A stretch of DNA of 64,000 bases. Origin: Fulvia fulva. Its lineage: Eukaryota > Ascomycota > Dothideomycetes > Mycosphaerellales > Mycosphaerellaceae. Under the pieces are notes generated by a model, which saw nothing but the letters and a program-made list of their open reading frames with translations, did no database searches and was not told the DNA's origin. Below are positions 1 through 11,512 of this stretch, piece after piece. Both the position numbers and the translations under genes were made by a program. The stretch is from assembly GCF_020509005.1 (NCBI RefSeq), contig NC_063012.1, forward strand, positions 2,666,001 to 2,730,000. The letters run 5' to 3'. Each line of letters starts with the position of its first letter. Position 1 is the first letter of the stretch.

Positions 1-446
1 GCACCTGCAAGTCTGCAAGACCGATTTTTCGGCTTTACTGTACCTAGACTGAGGCGGTGCATGTCCACAGGTGTGGCGGTCGTCCACGTCGATCTTCGGT
101 GCTCGCGACTTTGACATGGCTCATGGATGATGATGCGAATGGAACCCGCACTGCAATGCAGATGAGGCTCTGTGGACCCATCGTAGGCTTCTCCGAGCAG
201 GACATCCCACGCATAGTGGCAGGCGACAAGCATAGCATGTGGTCTCTGTCGCGTGATAAAAGCCTGCATTGGAGGAGCTGAGACTTGACGAGCTCTGCAT
301 CATCGCGTCGTCCACAGCAAGAAAATACAGCGTTTCAAAAGCACAATATGCCTCTCTGAAACACTTTCTCCTCACGACTTCACTTCGTGCATGCTAGTCC
401 ACTGTGACTCACAGCAAGCTTCGTGTTCTTTCACATGCTCCAAGGG
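1..446. other. left-edge stretch without a supported gene
   Basis: Short open frames occur on both strands, but none has recognisable protein composition or splice structure. It may hold the promoter of the decayed methyltransferase-like gene that follows. Confidence 0.4.
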
Positions 447-1046
447 ATGGCCAGCCAAATCCTACACGCTCTCACATAGGATCCAAAGCTGTTTCCTGAT
501 GTCTGCTGTGGCATCTCTTCGACACTGCTCGAGACTTGAGAAGCTCGGCTGCCACGAACGCCTTCGCTTGTCCTTAGCGTAAGTACTTCGACATGTATCA
601 TGTATGCGCCTCTGGCGTTCGAGACCAGCTGACTCCAGCAGGTCGGAAGTGGGTCCGGTCTTTTGGAAGAGCTGCTGTACCAGAAGACGAACGGCAAGAT
701 CAAGATACATGGTGTTGAGGTGCCTTCTTGTCGGTCTGTATATCTCCCTGAGGATCGTATGCTCAGAGTACCCAGCACTACATCTCTGCATCCCGACGCG
801 ATACTGGCAGACACGTTGTTGTTCTGCTACCCTCGTCAGTCTTCACTGATCAGAGAGTATGTCGATCAATTCGGCAGTGGGGCACTGGCTCAGATTGTGC
901 TGGTTGTCAACCACAACGACTGGAAAGATATGGCCAAGATATTGCATGATTCTTTCTCGACAATAGAGATTGTTGAAAGCGCAGGTCTGCCCGAATATGA
1001 AGTGCTCGTCGTGGCATCAGTGCCTCGTGGCCGCCACAAAAGCTAA
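447..1046 (+). pseudogene. decayed SAM-dependent methyltransferase-like gene
   Basis: An ATG at 447 opens a frame that contains TAG at 477-479 and TGA at 537-539, yet continues coding-like on both sides. A consensus intron (GTAAGT at 579, acceptor CAG ending at 641, CTGAC branch site) joins it to an exon from 642 to the stop at 1046. Across the junction the protein reads SLVLSVGSGSGLLEELL, a typical motif I (GxGxG) of a Rossmann-fold methyltransferase. The later part keeps a plausible core up to the terminal RGRHKS. Both stops could come from single C-to-T changes (CAG to TAG, CGA to TGA). An alternative is that an intron ends at the CATAG at 479, which would remove the first stop but not the second. 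The family is inferred from the glycine motif only; the substrate is unknown. Confidence 0.55.
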
Positions 1047-1501
1047 AATGCAGCCAACGCACGTTTAGACTATGGCGTTCTGGCTGGCTCATGGGCTGCT
1101 CTCGACCTATACCAGAGTGCACTTGCGCATCGGACGGGAGCGACTGCGCACACTTTGGTGCAGCCACATGAGGTGAGATGACATGCATCAGACGACCTGG
1201 CCAGGTAGGCTCAGGTCAAAAAGCAATGTGCAGTCCCTTCGTGCTTTCGAGCTAGTGCTCGTTCTCTTCTTCGAAGCAATTGCACGGAACAGGCAATGCT
1301 GCAAGCCGAAGCATATTCATGCACCGATACACCGACCTGACTGGACGTCGTGCAGACTGGAAAACATACAGCAGCCGACTCTGTGAACACTGCCATCGAC
1401 TAGAAGAGCATTCCCGCTTGCAGCAGCATTCACTGCCGCTGGGGAAACAAAACAATCGCATTTCGTCGAACAGCTCGCTACTTGGCTCAATCAACACAAC
1501 A
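1047..1501. other. intergenic / 5' leader of the TPR-like gene
   Basis: No gene is supported. The reading frame of the next gene stays open upstream to an ATG at 1280, but the ATG at 1502 has the better context (CACAACAATG), so I treat this as promoter and leader. Confidence 0.4.
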
Positions 1502-3316
1502 ATGATGGAAGCAAGATCACGAAGAATCCCTCGCAGTGTCCCTGTGCCTGCACGAAACCCCAGCCGCAAAGGATCCACTAAAAGGCCGACTCCAACCACT
1601 CCTACCGGGCTCACCGAGCAGCAAATACATATCTGGGAGCATGCAATCACCTTGTACTATGGCTTCGATTGGCAAGCTGCAGCGGATACGTTCGCAAGCT
1701 TAGCTCGAAGCATCACGTCGGACCTGGAGCAAGCACTGTGTCTGATCAATACCGCGCTCATATGTGCACGCCTTGGCGACTTCGCGCCAGCGCTGGCAAT
1801 ACTGGGTGAGTCGCAGCCGACGAAGGAGGTTCTGCCTCTCACTCTCTTCCTGATGGGCCATATGAACTTTGCACTCTGCGAGCTGGATCAGGCCGAGAGT
1901 GACTTTGACTCCGCGCTCCGGACGCTGGACAACCGACCACAAAGCTACAGGAGGTATAATGTCGACTTCGTGCTGCAGGAGCACCACATCAGGCGAAGCC
2001 TCGAAGTCTTGCACACGTACAGAAGGCTTGGCAGCTGCAATGATATGATGGACTCTCTACCTGCCGACTGCATCTTCGGAATGCCAGGCAGTGGCCCAGA
2101 CTGCTCACCAGCGCGCTCCGTCATGTCGACAGGTAGCGACGAGTGTCCTGATCTCACAGACTTCAGCGATGTCTCAGCACCGGCGACACCTACAGTCGGA
2201 ACTCCAACAGCAGAGCAGAACGATGTCGAAATGCTATGGCAAATCCCGATGGACGAGCCTGAAGAGCGACTACAACGTCTACTCGCCAATTCAAGCCTAG
2301 ATGACAAATCATCACGCTTGGAGATGATATTGGACGTGCCTGACCCGATACGCATTCGCCTAACTCCACCGCGTTCGCCAACACCTATCAGAGCTGCTTC
2401 CAGCGCTGTACCGAACGTAGCAACATATCAACCCACAGGTCTCCCACCACGCGTTCCTCCTAAAAGTCGTCTAAGGATGGAGCCTCGAGACGCTAGAGTC
2501 GAAGATGGCACCACGAGATATCTGGCTGCTTACATCCGCGACCTTCCCGCTCAGGGCAATGCTCTCCAGCCCAAGGAAGCAAAGGTATGCACAGTACTTC
2601 TTCTAACGAATCTGGTCCACTCGAGTCCGAATTAATGCACCTTACAGGACGAACAAGGCTCAACCCGCCATATTGTGGACTTTATACGGGATCTTGACCG
2701 TGTCGAAAAGGATCAGCAACACACAGTGGTAGACTACCGCACCCGGCGATCTGAATCCTCGGACGGGTCCTCCAAGCCGGGCAGTTTAGGTTCTATTGAT
2801 TTGTACACGGCAGATGGAGACCATGAGCGCTTAGCGACGACGTACAAGCCGGTCATCAAGAAACATCGCTATAGGAGTGGTCTGGGCTCAGTCCTGTCGC
2901 GAAAGCCGGCGAAGCAGAATGATCCAACGCCCTCCTCCTCCGATACTCTGTAAGTCGCATCACCTATCCTCACGAAGCGAAGCGAATCATGGTTTGATAA
3001 TTGGGCGGCACGCAGATACAGACACAGCCTTCACCGCAACGCAGATACAAGTGGCAACGGTGACAGCCATAATTTCTCCGACTCGTGGCCCCTTCCATCC
3101 TGGCCACTGTCGAGCCCAGGGCTAGAGTCCACACCAAGATCCTCGTTGGTCTTCGGTGATTTCGATGGACCAGCACATTCGTCAGATGATTACATCGGGC
3201 ACTCCTGGTCCCGGACTTCGAGCCTTAGGTCCAAGACTCCAAGTCTTCGGTCGACGGTTTTGCGGCCGTTGATTCCGTACAGGTCGTCTTCGAAGCGGCA
3301 ACGGAAGCAGTATTGA
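1502..3316 (+). CDS. TPR-like repeat protein, three exons
   Basis: The model is 1502-2584, 2648-2949 and 3016-3316, giving 561 residues with phase kept at both GT-AG introns (63 and 66 nt). Residues about 40-190 are alpha-helical and Ala/Leu-rich in the pattern of tetratricopeptide repeats (for example FDWQAAADTFASLAR and LCELDQAESDFDSALRTL), suggesting a protein-binding scaffold. The rest is low in complexity, rich in Ser, Pro and Thr, with a basic tail ending SSKRQRKQY. The second intron donor overlaps an in-frame TAA, so reading straight through would lose the last 100 residues. No specific family is recognised. The gene ends 127 bp from the convergent photolyase gene. An upstream in-frame ATG at 1280 would add 74 residues. 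Confidence 0.75.
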
Positions 3317-3443
3317 GATGTTTCCCTTTTGTTTTGTTAGAATACCCTGAAGCAGGAGCAGGAGGCGGGATCATGTGTTTGTTACGGCGTTTTCTGTTAT
3401 TTCTATGTATTTTCCAACCACTAGCAGAATTTTTCATTCATTC

Positions 3444-5633
3444 TCACTTCTTCGCACTCTTCTTCCCAAAATCAAGCGTGCTCTGACTATGCTCCCTCTT
3501 ATGTCCCCTCGGACTCTTCTTCACACTCCCACTTCCCCCAGCCTCCCTCTTCGGCGTCTTCACCACCTCCTCTTCCTTCCCACCATCCTCTCCACCCCCA
3601 TCACCATCACCATCCTCACCCTTCCCCAACCCCCCAGGCTCCCCTTTGCCCCCCTCCGTCGGCCCCTCCGCATCATCCTCAAACAACTCCTTCCACGTCC
3701 CATCCAGCATTTTCGGGCTATTCCCGTAGAGACCCACGTGGTAAGCATTCTTCATCCCCTGGAGGCAAATATCGCGTTGCGTGGAGAAGTCGAACATTGG
3801 TTTGGGGTAGAGGGCTAGGCCATCATGCTCTTTGTCGGTTCCGTCGCCGTCGATTCGCACGCCGGCGGCTTTTTGGTCGGATATGGGCGCTTTGTGGGGT
3901 TCGAAGATGTGTTTTGCTGGGTAGTCTTTCAGCTCTGGGCAATACTTCCTGATGTAGTCGCCGTTGGGGTCCCATTTTTTGCCGAATGCGATGGGGCCTG
4001 GAGAGGTATCGTTAGCAATCAGCTCATCTCTTCCTATCCGGCAGCTTTTGACGGGGACGAAGGTTGGAGAACTTACTATAACACCGATAAAACTGCGCAT
4101 AAAACGCCGTGCAACTCAACCACTGCCAATTCCCAATATTGCAAGCCGCCTCATGATCAATCAACAACTCCTCAAACACCTCCGCGCCCCGCTCCCAACT
4201 AATATACGCCCCTCCCCTCGTCAGGAAACACGCTACAGAGTGTCTCGCAAGATGATGGATCCATCCCTCCTGCCTGAGCTGCCGCATTATCGCATCGATC
4301 CAAGGGAAACCAGTAGTTCCGTTACTCCAGCGCTTGAACTCGGTCTCTTTGACGGGGTCGTCGACTTCGTAGGAGCCGGTGATGAGCTTTGTGGTCAAGT
4401 CGATTTTGGAGGGTAGGTGCCAGGGTATGAAGCGGCAGTTGGGGTTGTTGTAGGTTTGGCCGAAGGCGTAGCCTAGAGCGGCTTGGGCGGCGAAGTACAT
4501 GTCGCGGAAGAGGAGTTGGCCTGCTAGTGATTCGGGAGGTGTTGATATGGTTTTGTTGGCTTTTTTGCGTTTGTCGATGATGGATTGGACTTTGTGGTAG
4601 AACTGGATGGGAATGTCAGCGTTATTTTCTGGACTTGTGAGTACGGGACTTACGTAGCGACAGCTGAGAGCGCCGAAGTGGAGGTATGGACTGGTCAGGA
4701 ACGTGGATTGTGGTTCAAAGGCTGCGGGTGAGGTTTTGGGTTTCTCGAAGGTGCCGCAGTAGTCTTCATCTTCGAGGATCTTGTGTAAACGCTCCAGAAT
4801 CACAGTTTCGCCACCTTTGTGTGGGGATGTGGCTGCTGGCATTCCTAGTTCTTCTAGAGAGGGAGGTGCGAAGTCATCGTTAGGTCCAGCGATACCGGCA
4901 CTGTACGAAGCTTCCTCCCCATCTCGATGCTTCTTGTTGATGTCGGGCTCTGACTTTGGCTGGGTCTGTTCGATGTTGAGCTTCATGTCGCCCGGAGGAG
5001 GTAGACTTGTAGGCGTATCAACGCTGGGCTCGATCTCTCCAAGCTTGGCTCCTGCTGCTTGTAGTTGGGCGATACTCATCGTTGGCTTGCCGCCATTGGC
5101 TTTCACAATCTCATCAGGGTTCCACAGCGTACGTCCAGTTTTGACGATGACTTCCACGCCAGCGTCCTCTGCCATTTTTGTGACTTGTTGATCTCGATCT
5201 TTGGCATATGCATCCGTGTCTTGTTCGAAGACCAAATGCGTGACCTTCCATTGTTTGAACAGCTTTGGTAGTAAAGTGACGGCAGGCTCACGCATTACAA
5301 ACAATTTGCTCTTCTTGTTGAGCTTCGTGATGCTCTTCGATAGATCATTCTGACAATCGATCAAGAACTGGAATCGATTGACACCAACCCTCGCACGGTA
5401 GACATAGTGACTATACCGGGTCAGCATTGCTATGCGGCCTTGGATTGTGGAACATTTTTACCTGTCCCAGCACCATATTGGAAAGAATACTTCAGGCTTC
5501 AAATCCAGCGCAGCCTTCAATGCTGGACTGTCATGCAATCGTAGATCGGTACGAAACCTGTTGCATTCTGGTCAGCAAATCATCTTCACAGCACAATTGC
5601 AACGTACCAGTATATCACCCTTGGCTTCGACAT
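3444..5633 (-). CDS. cryptochrome / (6-4)-type DNA photolyase
   Basis: Five exons (5608-5633, 5462-5557, 4654-5410, 4077-4602, 3444-3997) join in phase to 652 residues. The N-terminus MSKPRVIYWFRTDLRLHD is the classic photolyase start, formed only after splicing a 26-nt first exon. The antenna-binding domain is followed by a long acidic linker, then the FAD-binding helical domain with GTTGFPWIDAIMRQLRQEGW, the WIHHLARH histidine pair typical of (6-4) photolyases and animal-type cryptochromes, and CYSPIAFGKKWDPNGDYI. The tail after about residue 560 is Gly/Asp/Lys-rich and disordered, as in fungal cryptochromes. The family repairs UV (6-4) photoproducts with blue light or acts as a light sensor; the PHL1 protein of Cercospora belongs here. 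Which role applies cannot be read from sequence. The intron at 4603-4653 is 51 nt with no stop, so its retention would be in frame. Confidence 0.93.
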
Positions 5634-6038
5634 ACTAACATTCGTCTACGACTTCATGACGTTCAGAGCATTGACAGATCCATCGTGAAGTGAAGTGTCT
5701 GCCTTGCTGCCACAATTTGATGGGGCCCCAGAACAAAGCAGACCACGAAACAAAGTTCGGAAGCGAGTCTGTTCCTGTCAGTCATGACGCAAAGGCGTAC
5801 GACAAAGCATTGGACTTCTTCCAGTTCTGCAGTCGTCCTTCGTCGTCTCTTCTCATGACGCTATCGGGCCATCGAAGACAACATCTCGAAGACAACATCT
5901 CGAAGACAGTGTCGATGATCTGGTGAACGAAGTCTTAGACGCACTCTTAACCCACAGCCGGCTTCGACTGATTTAACCCAGCTACATATATGGTCAAGAA
6001 CAAGACAATTTCATTAGCACAACACGTGCTTCCGCGCT
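5634..6038. other. photolyase promoter side; short tandem repeat
   Basis: No gene is supported. About 5876-5910 holds two and a half copies of a 14-mer (GAAGACAACATCTC). The stretch probably includes the photolyase promoter. Confidence 0.35.
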
Positions 6039-6127
6039 GCATTGGTGGTTTAGTGGTAAAATTAGCCGTTGCCATGTCATTCAGTCCTTCTGAATAGCAT
6101 CGTCGGCTAGCCCCGGGTTCGATTCCG
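6039..6127 (+). tRNA. truncated, intron-bearing tRNA-Gly(GCC)-like element (probable pseudo-tRNA)
   Basis: The sequence starts GCATTGGTGGTTTAGTGG, as in fungal tRNA-Gly(GCC), and has an intact A box and an intact B box (GGTTCGATTCC at about 6116-6126). The anticodon stem AGCCG/CGGCT encloses TTGCCA, anticodon GCC, followed by an insertion that itself contains a hairpin (ATTCAG-TCCTT-CTGAAT). The insertion sits after position 37, where tRNA introns lie. The T stem breaks off after CCG, and no CCAATGC follows to close the acceptor stem. Pol III could still start here, but a functional tRNA looks impossible. Alternatives are a tRNA pseudogene or the head of a tRNA-derived SINE. Confidence 0.6.
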
Positions 6128-7528
6128 TAAGTTTCTCTTGTCCTCCTTGGTTGTGTTCATGCAGATGTTAACAAGGCACTAGCGGCCGATGCATTAAATA
6201 TCGTACTTTTTGCTCCTCGTGCGTCTCTGTTACATGTAACTCTCGCACATGTCCTCTTTTTGCTGCGTGCTGACGGTGCACGCGGTGATCAGAGAGCGCA
6301 CCCGCAGCATCGGCCCGACAGCGGCCCGTGCCATCCCTGCTTGTCCGCACTCGTTCACCTCCCCTACCTTTTGTCCGGAAAGAATTCATGTCTCCTAATC
6401 AACCTTGTTACCTCCTCGTTCAAAATCAAAGGTGAGGTTCTCCCGTAGGGAGGCTCGTCGTAAGTAATACAGTATCGGTAGCTTGGTAATGCGTTGATTT
6501 GCGTTGTGAATTAATCGGGAACACACAGTCATTGGCGTACTGCTGGACGTGATCGAGACGACTTGCAGAATCCAGCAGTGGCCATGACGGCGTGGACAAG
6601 CATGCAACATACATAGTGGCAGGAAGGAAGTCAGCCAGAGTTATCACGATCAGCAGGTAGACTTTGCCAGTGTTCGAGAAATTCTTGAACCATCATCACA
6701 CAAAGACTGTTCTCGAGCTTTGACCCCACGAATTTCAGAGGAAGGTTGCATTCTTCATTGACAGCCATGTCTCGATACTTCCTGGCTACCATTGGGCTCA
6801 TTAGCGAATTCAACGCGTTGTACTGGTTACACTCTGTAGTAACATCGCGGTACGTGTGTGGTGTTATTTTCTCATTGAGGTTTATTCAATTCGGCGATTC
6901 GGCAGTCGCAGTATTCAATATGGCTTAGGGACAGGCAATCGACATCGTATCGAATCTCATTCTTCCAGCCCAAGAACGCAAGCATCCAGATGAAGTCGTT
7001 GGGGCGGACGCACAGTACAGAAGAAGCACACTTCCCGAGTGCTCGCGTTCTCGCTTGATGACATCCTGGCAGGGCATCAGCCGAAGTGGCTCAGTCAGCC
7101 GCAGTGAGATCACTCGTGCTCGAGCAAGAAGTCATGCTTTCTCCCTGGTGAGCCTGCTTCGTGATGAAACCTTGAGGCGAAGCACCACAGTCAGCAGCTA
7201 TCCTTCGGGAATGGCCATCTTCGGTGGTTGGTATTGGCATCGTCATCTGCTCGCGCCGGTGTGAACATATCAAGTGCGTCATCCGACAGGAGTGAGACAG
7301 ATGGTGCCCTTGTTACATGTACTGCCGAAGGCTCTACACGGGGGTCAGCAACTTGGCGGACAGCACGCGGCTGCACGCCTGAAGAGAACAATGTTGGTCG
7401 AAGAGGAGGGCCTGCTCCTCGTCAGTGGCGCCAGCCCTCGAATGTGACGATACGGGTATGTGCATGCAGCTCGCGATGAGTGCGACGTCGTGTTTGAGCT
7501 CGCTCAGATGGTGTTGACGCTCTCGAAG

Positions 7529-7563
7529 TGGTGGTGGTGGTGGTGGTGGTGGTGGTGGTGGTG
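7529..7563. repeat. (GTG)n microsatellite
   Basis: About eleven uninterrupted GTG units. On the minus strand they give poly-His in a chance reading frame. Confidence 0.9.
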
Positions 7564-8128
7564 ATGCAGGAGGGAGAATTCACAAGCTGATTGTTCAGCC
7601 GGCGGGCGCGGTCCCTCGGTCGTTCCCAGCAAAAGCAAGACCGGCGAAGGGCGAACGGCGAATGATCGGAGCTGCGGGGAAAGACCGGACAAAGATGGTC
7701 GCAGCTTGCATGCGGTTGCTGGACACGTGGTGGATGACGCCGACAGCGAGGCGTTTCTCCTTGGATCTTCGTACTGTACCTGTACATGTAGTAGTAGTAG
7801 ACTCGTGTCTGTGTGTGGACACGTTGGTGGGGAGTCGCGATGGCGTACGCCTGCCGAAGGAGCCCACCTGCTGCGTCTGACGCTGGGCATCGCTTCCAGA
7901 CGTTGTCCGTCGCACAAATCCCTTCAATCGAAGCACTTCTTCGCGCTTTGGTGTCACCGCAAACCGACAATGGTTGAAGCAGCCCAAGCAGCTGGTCAAT
8001 ACTGCGTCGCACACGCCTCATCTAGCCAGAGTCGAGGAACACAAGATCTAGAGACGACGGCCTGGGCTTTTGCCATCGCGACGCTTTTCCACTTTGGCCT
8101 CGTGTTTGCCGCCTCTCGGTTGAACTCA

Positions 8129-8165
8129 CCCCAGCACCCAGCACCCAGCACCCAGCACCCAGCAT
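8129..8165. repeat. tandem 7-mer repeat CCCAGCA
   Basis: About five direct copies of CCCAGCA in intergenic DNA. No function is evident. Confidence 0.85.
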
Positions 8166-8789
8166 CACGACCATCTGGAGCTTATCCCAAACAAAAATAG
8201 GCGCCCAACCCACACGCCGTGCCGTTAAAGTCGTTGCTGACAAGGATCTGCCTGGTCTAAGCGCCGTTCATTGCGTGCTGCAGAGTTAGAGCCTGCTTGT
8301 GACGCCTTTCTCACTTGATACCTGTGCTCTCACGACTCTATTTGTAGGTGGGCAGGTCCTCACCCCGTGCTTCGGATGGCACGCAGATCGTTCACACAAG
8401 GTGAGGATCCTCTCTCTGCTGGCAAAAAGAACATCCTCCCTCTAAAGGCTCCCAACCGCCACGCGAACCGAACTCTACCTTGCAAGCACTTCTCCTACCT
8501 CAGTCGACAGAGCTGGCCTCTGCCTCAGTTTGTCAGGTGCTCGTGTCATCCCCTCTCCGGCGTGGCACGAAAGCCACAACAGCTGATCATCAGTCTTCTT
8601 ACTTTACCACCCCACCTTGGCCAGATCGGGCATTTTGCCTTCTCAAACAGGTGCCCCAACCGTTCTACCAATACGAGCAGTCAGCCGGGCGGCGTAAACT
8701 GCTGCACGCACGAGGGCCGTCTTCCTACTCTACCAGAGCCTGCACTTTCGATCTAGTGCAGCACTGCGGCGCTCTCGGGACCAGAGATC

Positions 8790-9779
8790 ATGCTGGCTTT
8801 TAGGCAACAGTCACCCCCATTGCCAGTTCATGCGCCTGCGGCCAGCGACACCATGTCACTCGCCATACTGCCATCAGCAGCACCGATGGCTTGTGGTCAA
8901 CTGCCTGTGCCAGCGCTACTTCCACCTTCGCCAGCGCCGTCGAAGAGACCTAGGCTATCTCTGAACACCACTAGCATCCCGTCGACTCTTTATGGGAAAG
9001 GATCTACGAGTCTGCGGTTGGAGACACTGTCAGCAACATCGCCTACCATACGGAACACTTTCAGCAATGCGCACGATCGATTGAACGCGCAGTCGAGGCC
9101 ACTAGCACGATCATCAAAGCCAGCACTAGCTCCTCTTGCAACGGGCTCAACAACATCAAGTCAACAATCACCTGAAAGCACAACTCAAAACTCGGCATCA
9201 ACAATCTCATCGACGTCAAGCAGTTCTGCCGTCAGTACCGGGGAGATATTCGCAGCACCAGAACGGATACCGTACAAAGTATCGTACAACGTGACATCGA
9301 TCCTCAGCAACAGCCCGCTACCTCGAAGGAGAACACGTAGGATGTCTCTCACACAATCGAAGCCAATGTTTCCTGCAACGAAGCAAGTCTCGTTCCGAAC
9401 GCCGTTGACAGAGGACATCAAGACCTCGACATACACTATGAAGCACTCAGACATTGAGTCGTCAACATCGACGATATCAACGCTAGAACTCTCGCCGACG
9501 AAGAAGACGGCCACCTCGAATGAAACTACTGACACATCGGACGACGATGCCGAAAAGAAGGACGAATCGAGTGAGTCAAGTTCGTCGCCGCAAACAGGCG
9601 ACAAACGCCAATCTTCAGACGAAGAAGACAGCGACACGTGTCCTGCGACCCCTGTCGCTGGCCGCAAGAAGCGTCACCGTCAGTGGGTATGGACGCTTGG
9701 CCCTGTCGCCACATCGAAGGACCAGGACTCTGCAGAGGTCACGATCCGGAATGACGAGAAGCTTGATGAAAGCTCTTGA
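8790..9779 (+). CDS. conserved disordered protein of unknown function
   Basis: A single-exon frame of 329 residues. It is Ser/Thr/Pro-rich and largely disordered, with three islands that look conserved: ERIPYKVSYNVTSILSNS, KQVSFRTPLTEDIKTSTYTM and GRKKRHRQWVWTLGPV near the C-terminus. Between them lie acidic serine runs typical of casein-kinase targets. The basic KKRHR patch could act as a nuclear signal. I do not recognise a named family. A second ATG at 8853 could be the start instead. The gene is preceded by a pyrimidine-rich leader of several hundred bases. Confidence 0.75.
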   Translation: MLAFRQQSPPLPVHAPAASDTMSLAILPSAAPMACGQLPVPALLPPSPAPSKRPRLSLNTTSIPSTLYGKGSTSLRLETLSATSPTIRNTFSNAHDRLNAQSRPLARSSKPALAPLATGSTTSSQQSPESTTQNSASTISSTSSSSAVSTGEIFAAPERIPYKVSYNVTSILSNSPLPRRRTRRMSLTQSKPMFPATKQVSFRTPLTEDIKTSTYTMKHSDIESSTSTISTLELSPTKKTATSNETTDTSDDDAEKKDESSESSSSPQTGDKRQSSDEEDSDTCPATPVAGRKKRHRQWVWTLGPVATSKDQDSAEVTIRNDEKLDESS

Positions 9780-10214
9780 ACCTGATTCTCATCTATACTT
9801 TAGGGTCATCGGGCATTGAATGGAGTAAAGTGATGCAATTGGATGCTACGGAGTCGCATGCATCGCATAGCCGGAGTGGAGTTGAAACGGTAGGGTGTTT
9901 GTGCTTAGACGAATCGATGATACCCCAATAGCGTTGATGGATGGCATTTTCAGGTGGACATGTAGGTTCGATATAGCAAGGAGTACAAACTTCGATACGG
10001 AATATCGTCAGCAAATCCAGACATTTACTATAGAAAGTAAATACGGCGAACAGGAAATTTGGTATAGACTGGCATGGCATGTCATATGTCATATGATAGT
10101 CGTCCGTGCTTATCGCGATTAGCTAGCGCCCAGCATGCCTCGCTTGTGACGCTTTGTTCTCAACCTTCCACTTGCAAGTTCGGCATCATCAGCCAAAACT
10201 TCAACATCACTAGC
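9780..10214. other. intergenic, AT-richer
   Basis: No gene or RNA is seen. The frame of the next gene is open upstream to ATG 10074, so an N-terminal extension of 47 residues remains possible. Confidence 0.4.
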
Positions 10215-11365
10215 ATGCACGACCTCTCGAGGATATGGGCATCGATTGAGGATGACGAGATGCTGAAGCTCACGAATCTCCTTGAATGGATCAATGTCCA
10301 GATCCCTTTTGGACGATGGCAGCTGTTTGAGTTCAATGACCTGTGGATGTAAGGACAAACAAACCTCTCATGGCATCATGCCAATCATTTACTGACATTG
10401 ACATAGCGTGCCGCCCTTTGTCAAGTATATTCTATCCTTCACCTTCCTTCCGCCAAACCTAACGTCCCTCTAGACACGACCAACAAGACGCTTTCTCAGC
10501 CCACTGGACCAAAAGGATTCCCATACTCCAGACCCGTTCTCCCGCCGAGCTCGTAGCAAACTCCATCACCTCCACCTTACAGTCACTCTCAGATCAAGAT
10601 GACTGGAATGTCATCGATATCAACTCTGGCTCAGGCGGTCCCATCCCCGTAGTCGAGAGTCTCGTCAATCGGCAACGACTCCAAGAAGGGCATAATCCCA
10701 TACCCTTCCTCCTCACGGACCTCAGCCCAAATCTGGACGCATGGATCACGTTATCGGCAAAATCAGATAATCTGAGCTTCGTCCCACAGTCCGTCGACGC
10801 AGCGAAACCCGCCTTCTCCATCATCAGCGCCACCACCAACGGCGATAAAGACGCCGCCTTGAAGCAAGGCTACGAATCAGACGGCCGAAAAGTACTGCGA
10901 ACTTACTGCGCGGCCTTCCATCATTTCAACGATGAGATGGCGACTGGCGTATTGAAAAGCACGATGCAAACGAGCGACGCCTTCGCCGTCATCGAGCTAC
11001 AGGAACGTACATTCCTAAGCCTCGCCCTGGTACTCTTGGAAGCTTTGATCATGTACTGTCTCGCAGTATTCTGGTTCTGGAATGACGGGACGCATTTATT
11101 CTCCACTTATATCATGCCCATTCTCCCAGTGACGCAGATTCTGGATGGGATCGTGACATGCCTTCGGACCAGGACTTTTGAGGAGATCTTGAGGCTGATA
11201 CCGAATGGAAAAGGTCAAGAAGTTGCGAAAGTGGAGAGGGATGGATCTGTGGTGATCTCGAATTGGCGATTCAAACACGAACGGATCTTACATACCTGGC
11301 CATTGGGATATACGAATGTGATCACTGGAACAAGCATGTCGCATCTGTCGCCAGAGCCGGGTTAA
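10215..11365 (+). CDS. methyltransferase-like protein with two hydrophobic segments
   Basis: Three exons (10215-10348, 10407-10424, 10474-11365) give 347 residues in phase; the middle exon is only 18 nt. The protein has DWNVIDINSGSGGPIPVVE, a Gly-rich motif after a beta strand as in class I SAM methyltransferases, followed by FLLTDLSPNLDAW, where a motif II acid would sit. Two hydrophobic stretches follow (about LSLALVLLEALIMYCLAVFWFW and TYIMPILPVTQILDGIVTC in shortened form), suggesting membrane contact. Proteins with this layout are common in filamentous fungi but lack an assigned substrate, so the catalytic role is inference. Splicing rests on GTAAGG, GTATAT donors and CATAG, CTCTAG acceptors. 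Confidence 0.75.
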
Positions 11366-11512
11366 TATCAATCAAACAAGCAAGCAGACTACATACCCTA
11401 TCTGTAACGACCGTGTTTGTGCCATGCACTACAGAAGCCACCAACGCCGGATCATGTACTCGTCTCCCACCACCTCGCCGATCCGCTTGCCAAAGGCATT
11501 GGACATCAATTT

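Larger units (their letters stand above)
6128..8789. other. long gene-poor interval with simple repeats
   Basis: Many short open frames occur on both strands, with no splice-linked coding pattern and no recognised domain. Visible structure is limited to a GTG/CAC microsatellite near 7529-7563 and a 7-mer tandem repeat near 8129-8165. The last 400 bases are pyrimidine-rich and probably the promoter and leader of the gene at 8790. Confidence 0.45.

Noticed and set aside
7422..8021. 199-codon minus-strand frame with poly-His and Thr runs
   Set aside because: It is created by the GTG/CAC microsatellite; two other minus-strand frames overlap it, and no splice or domain support exists.
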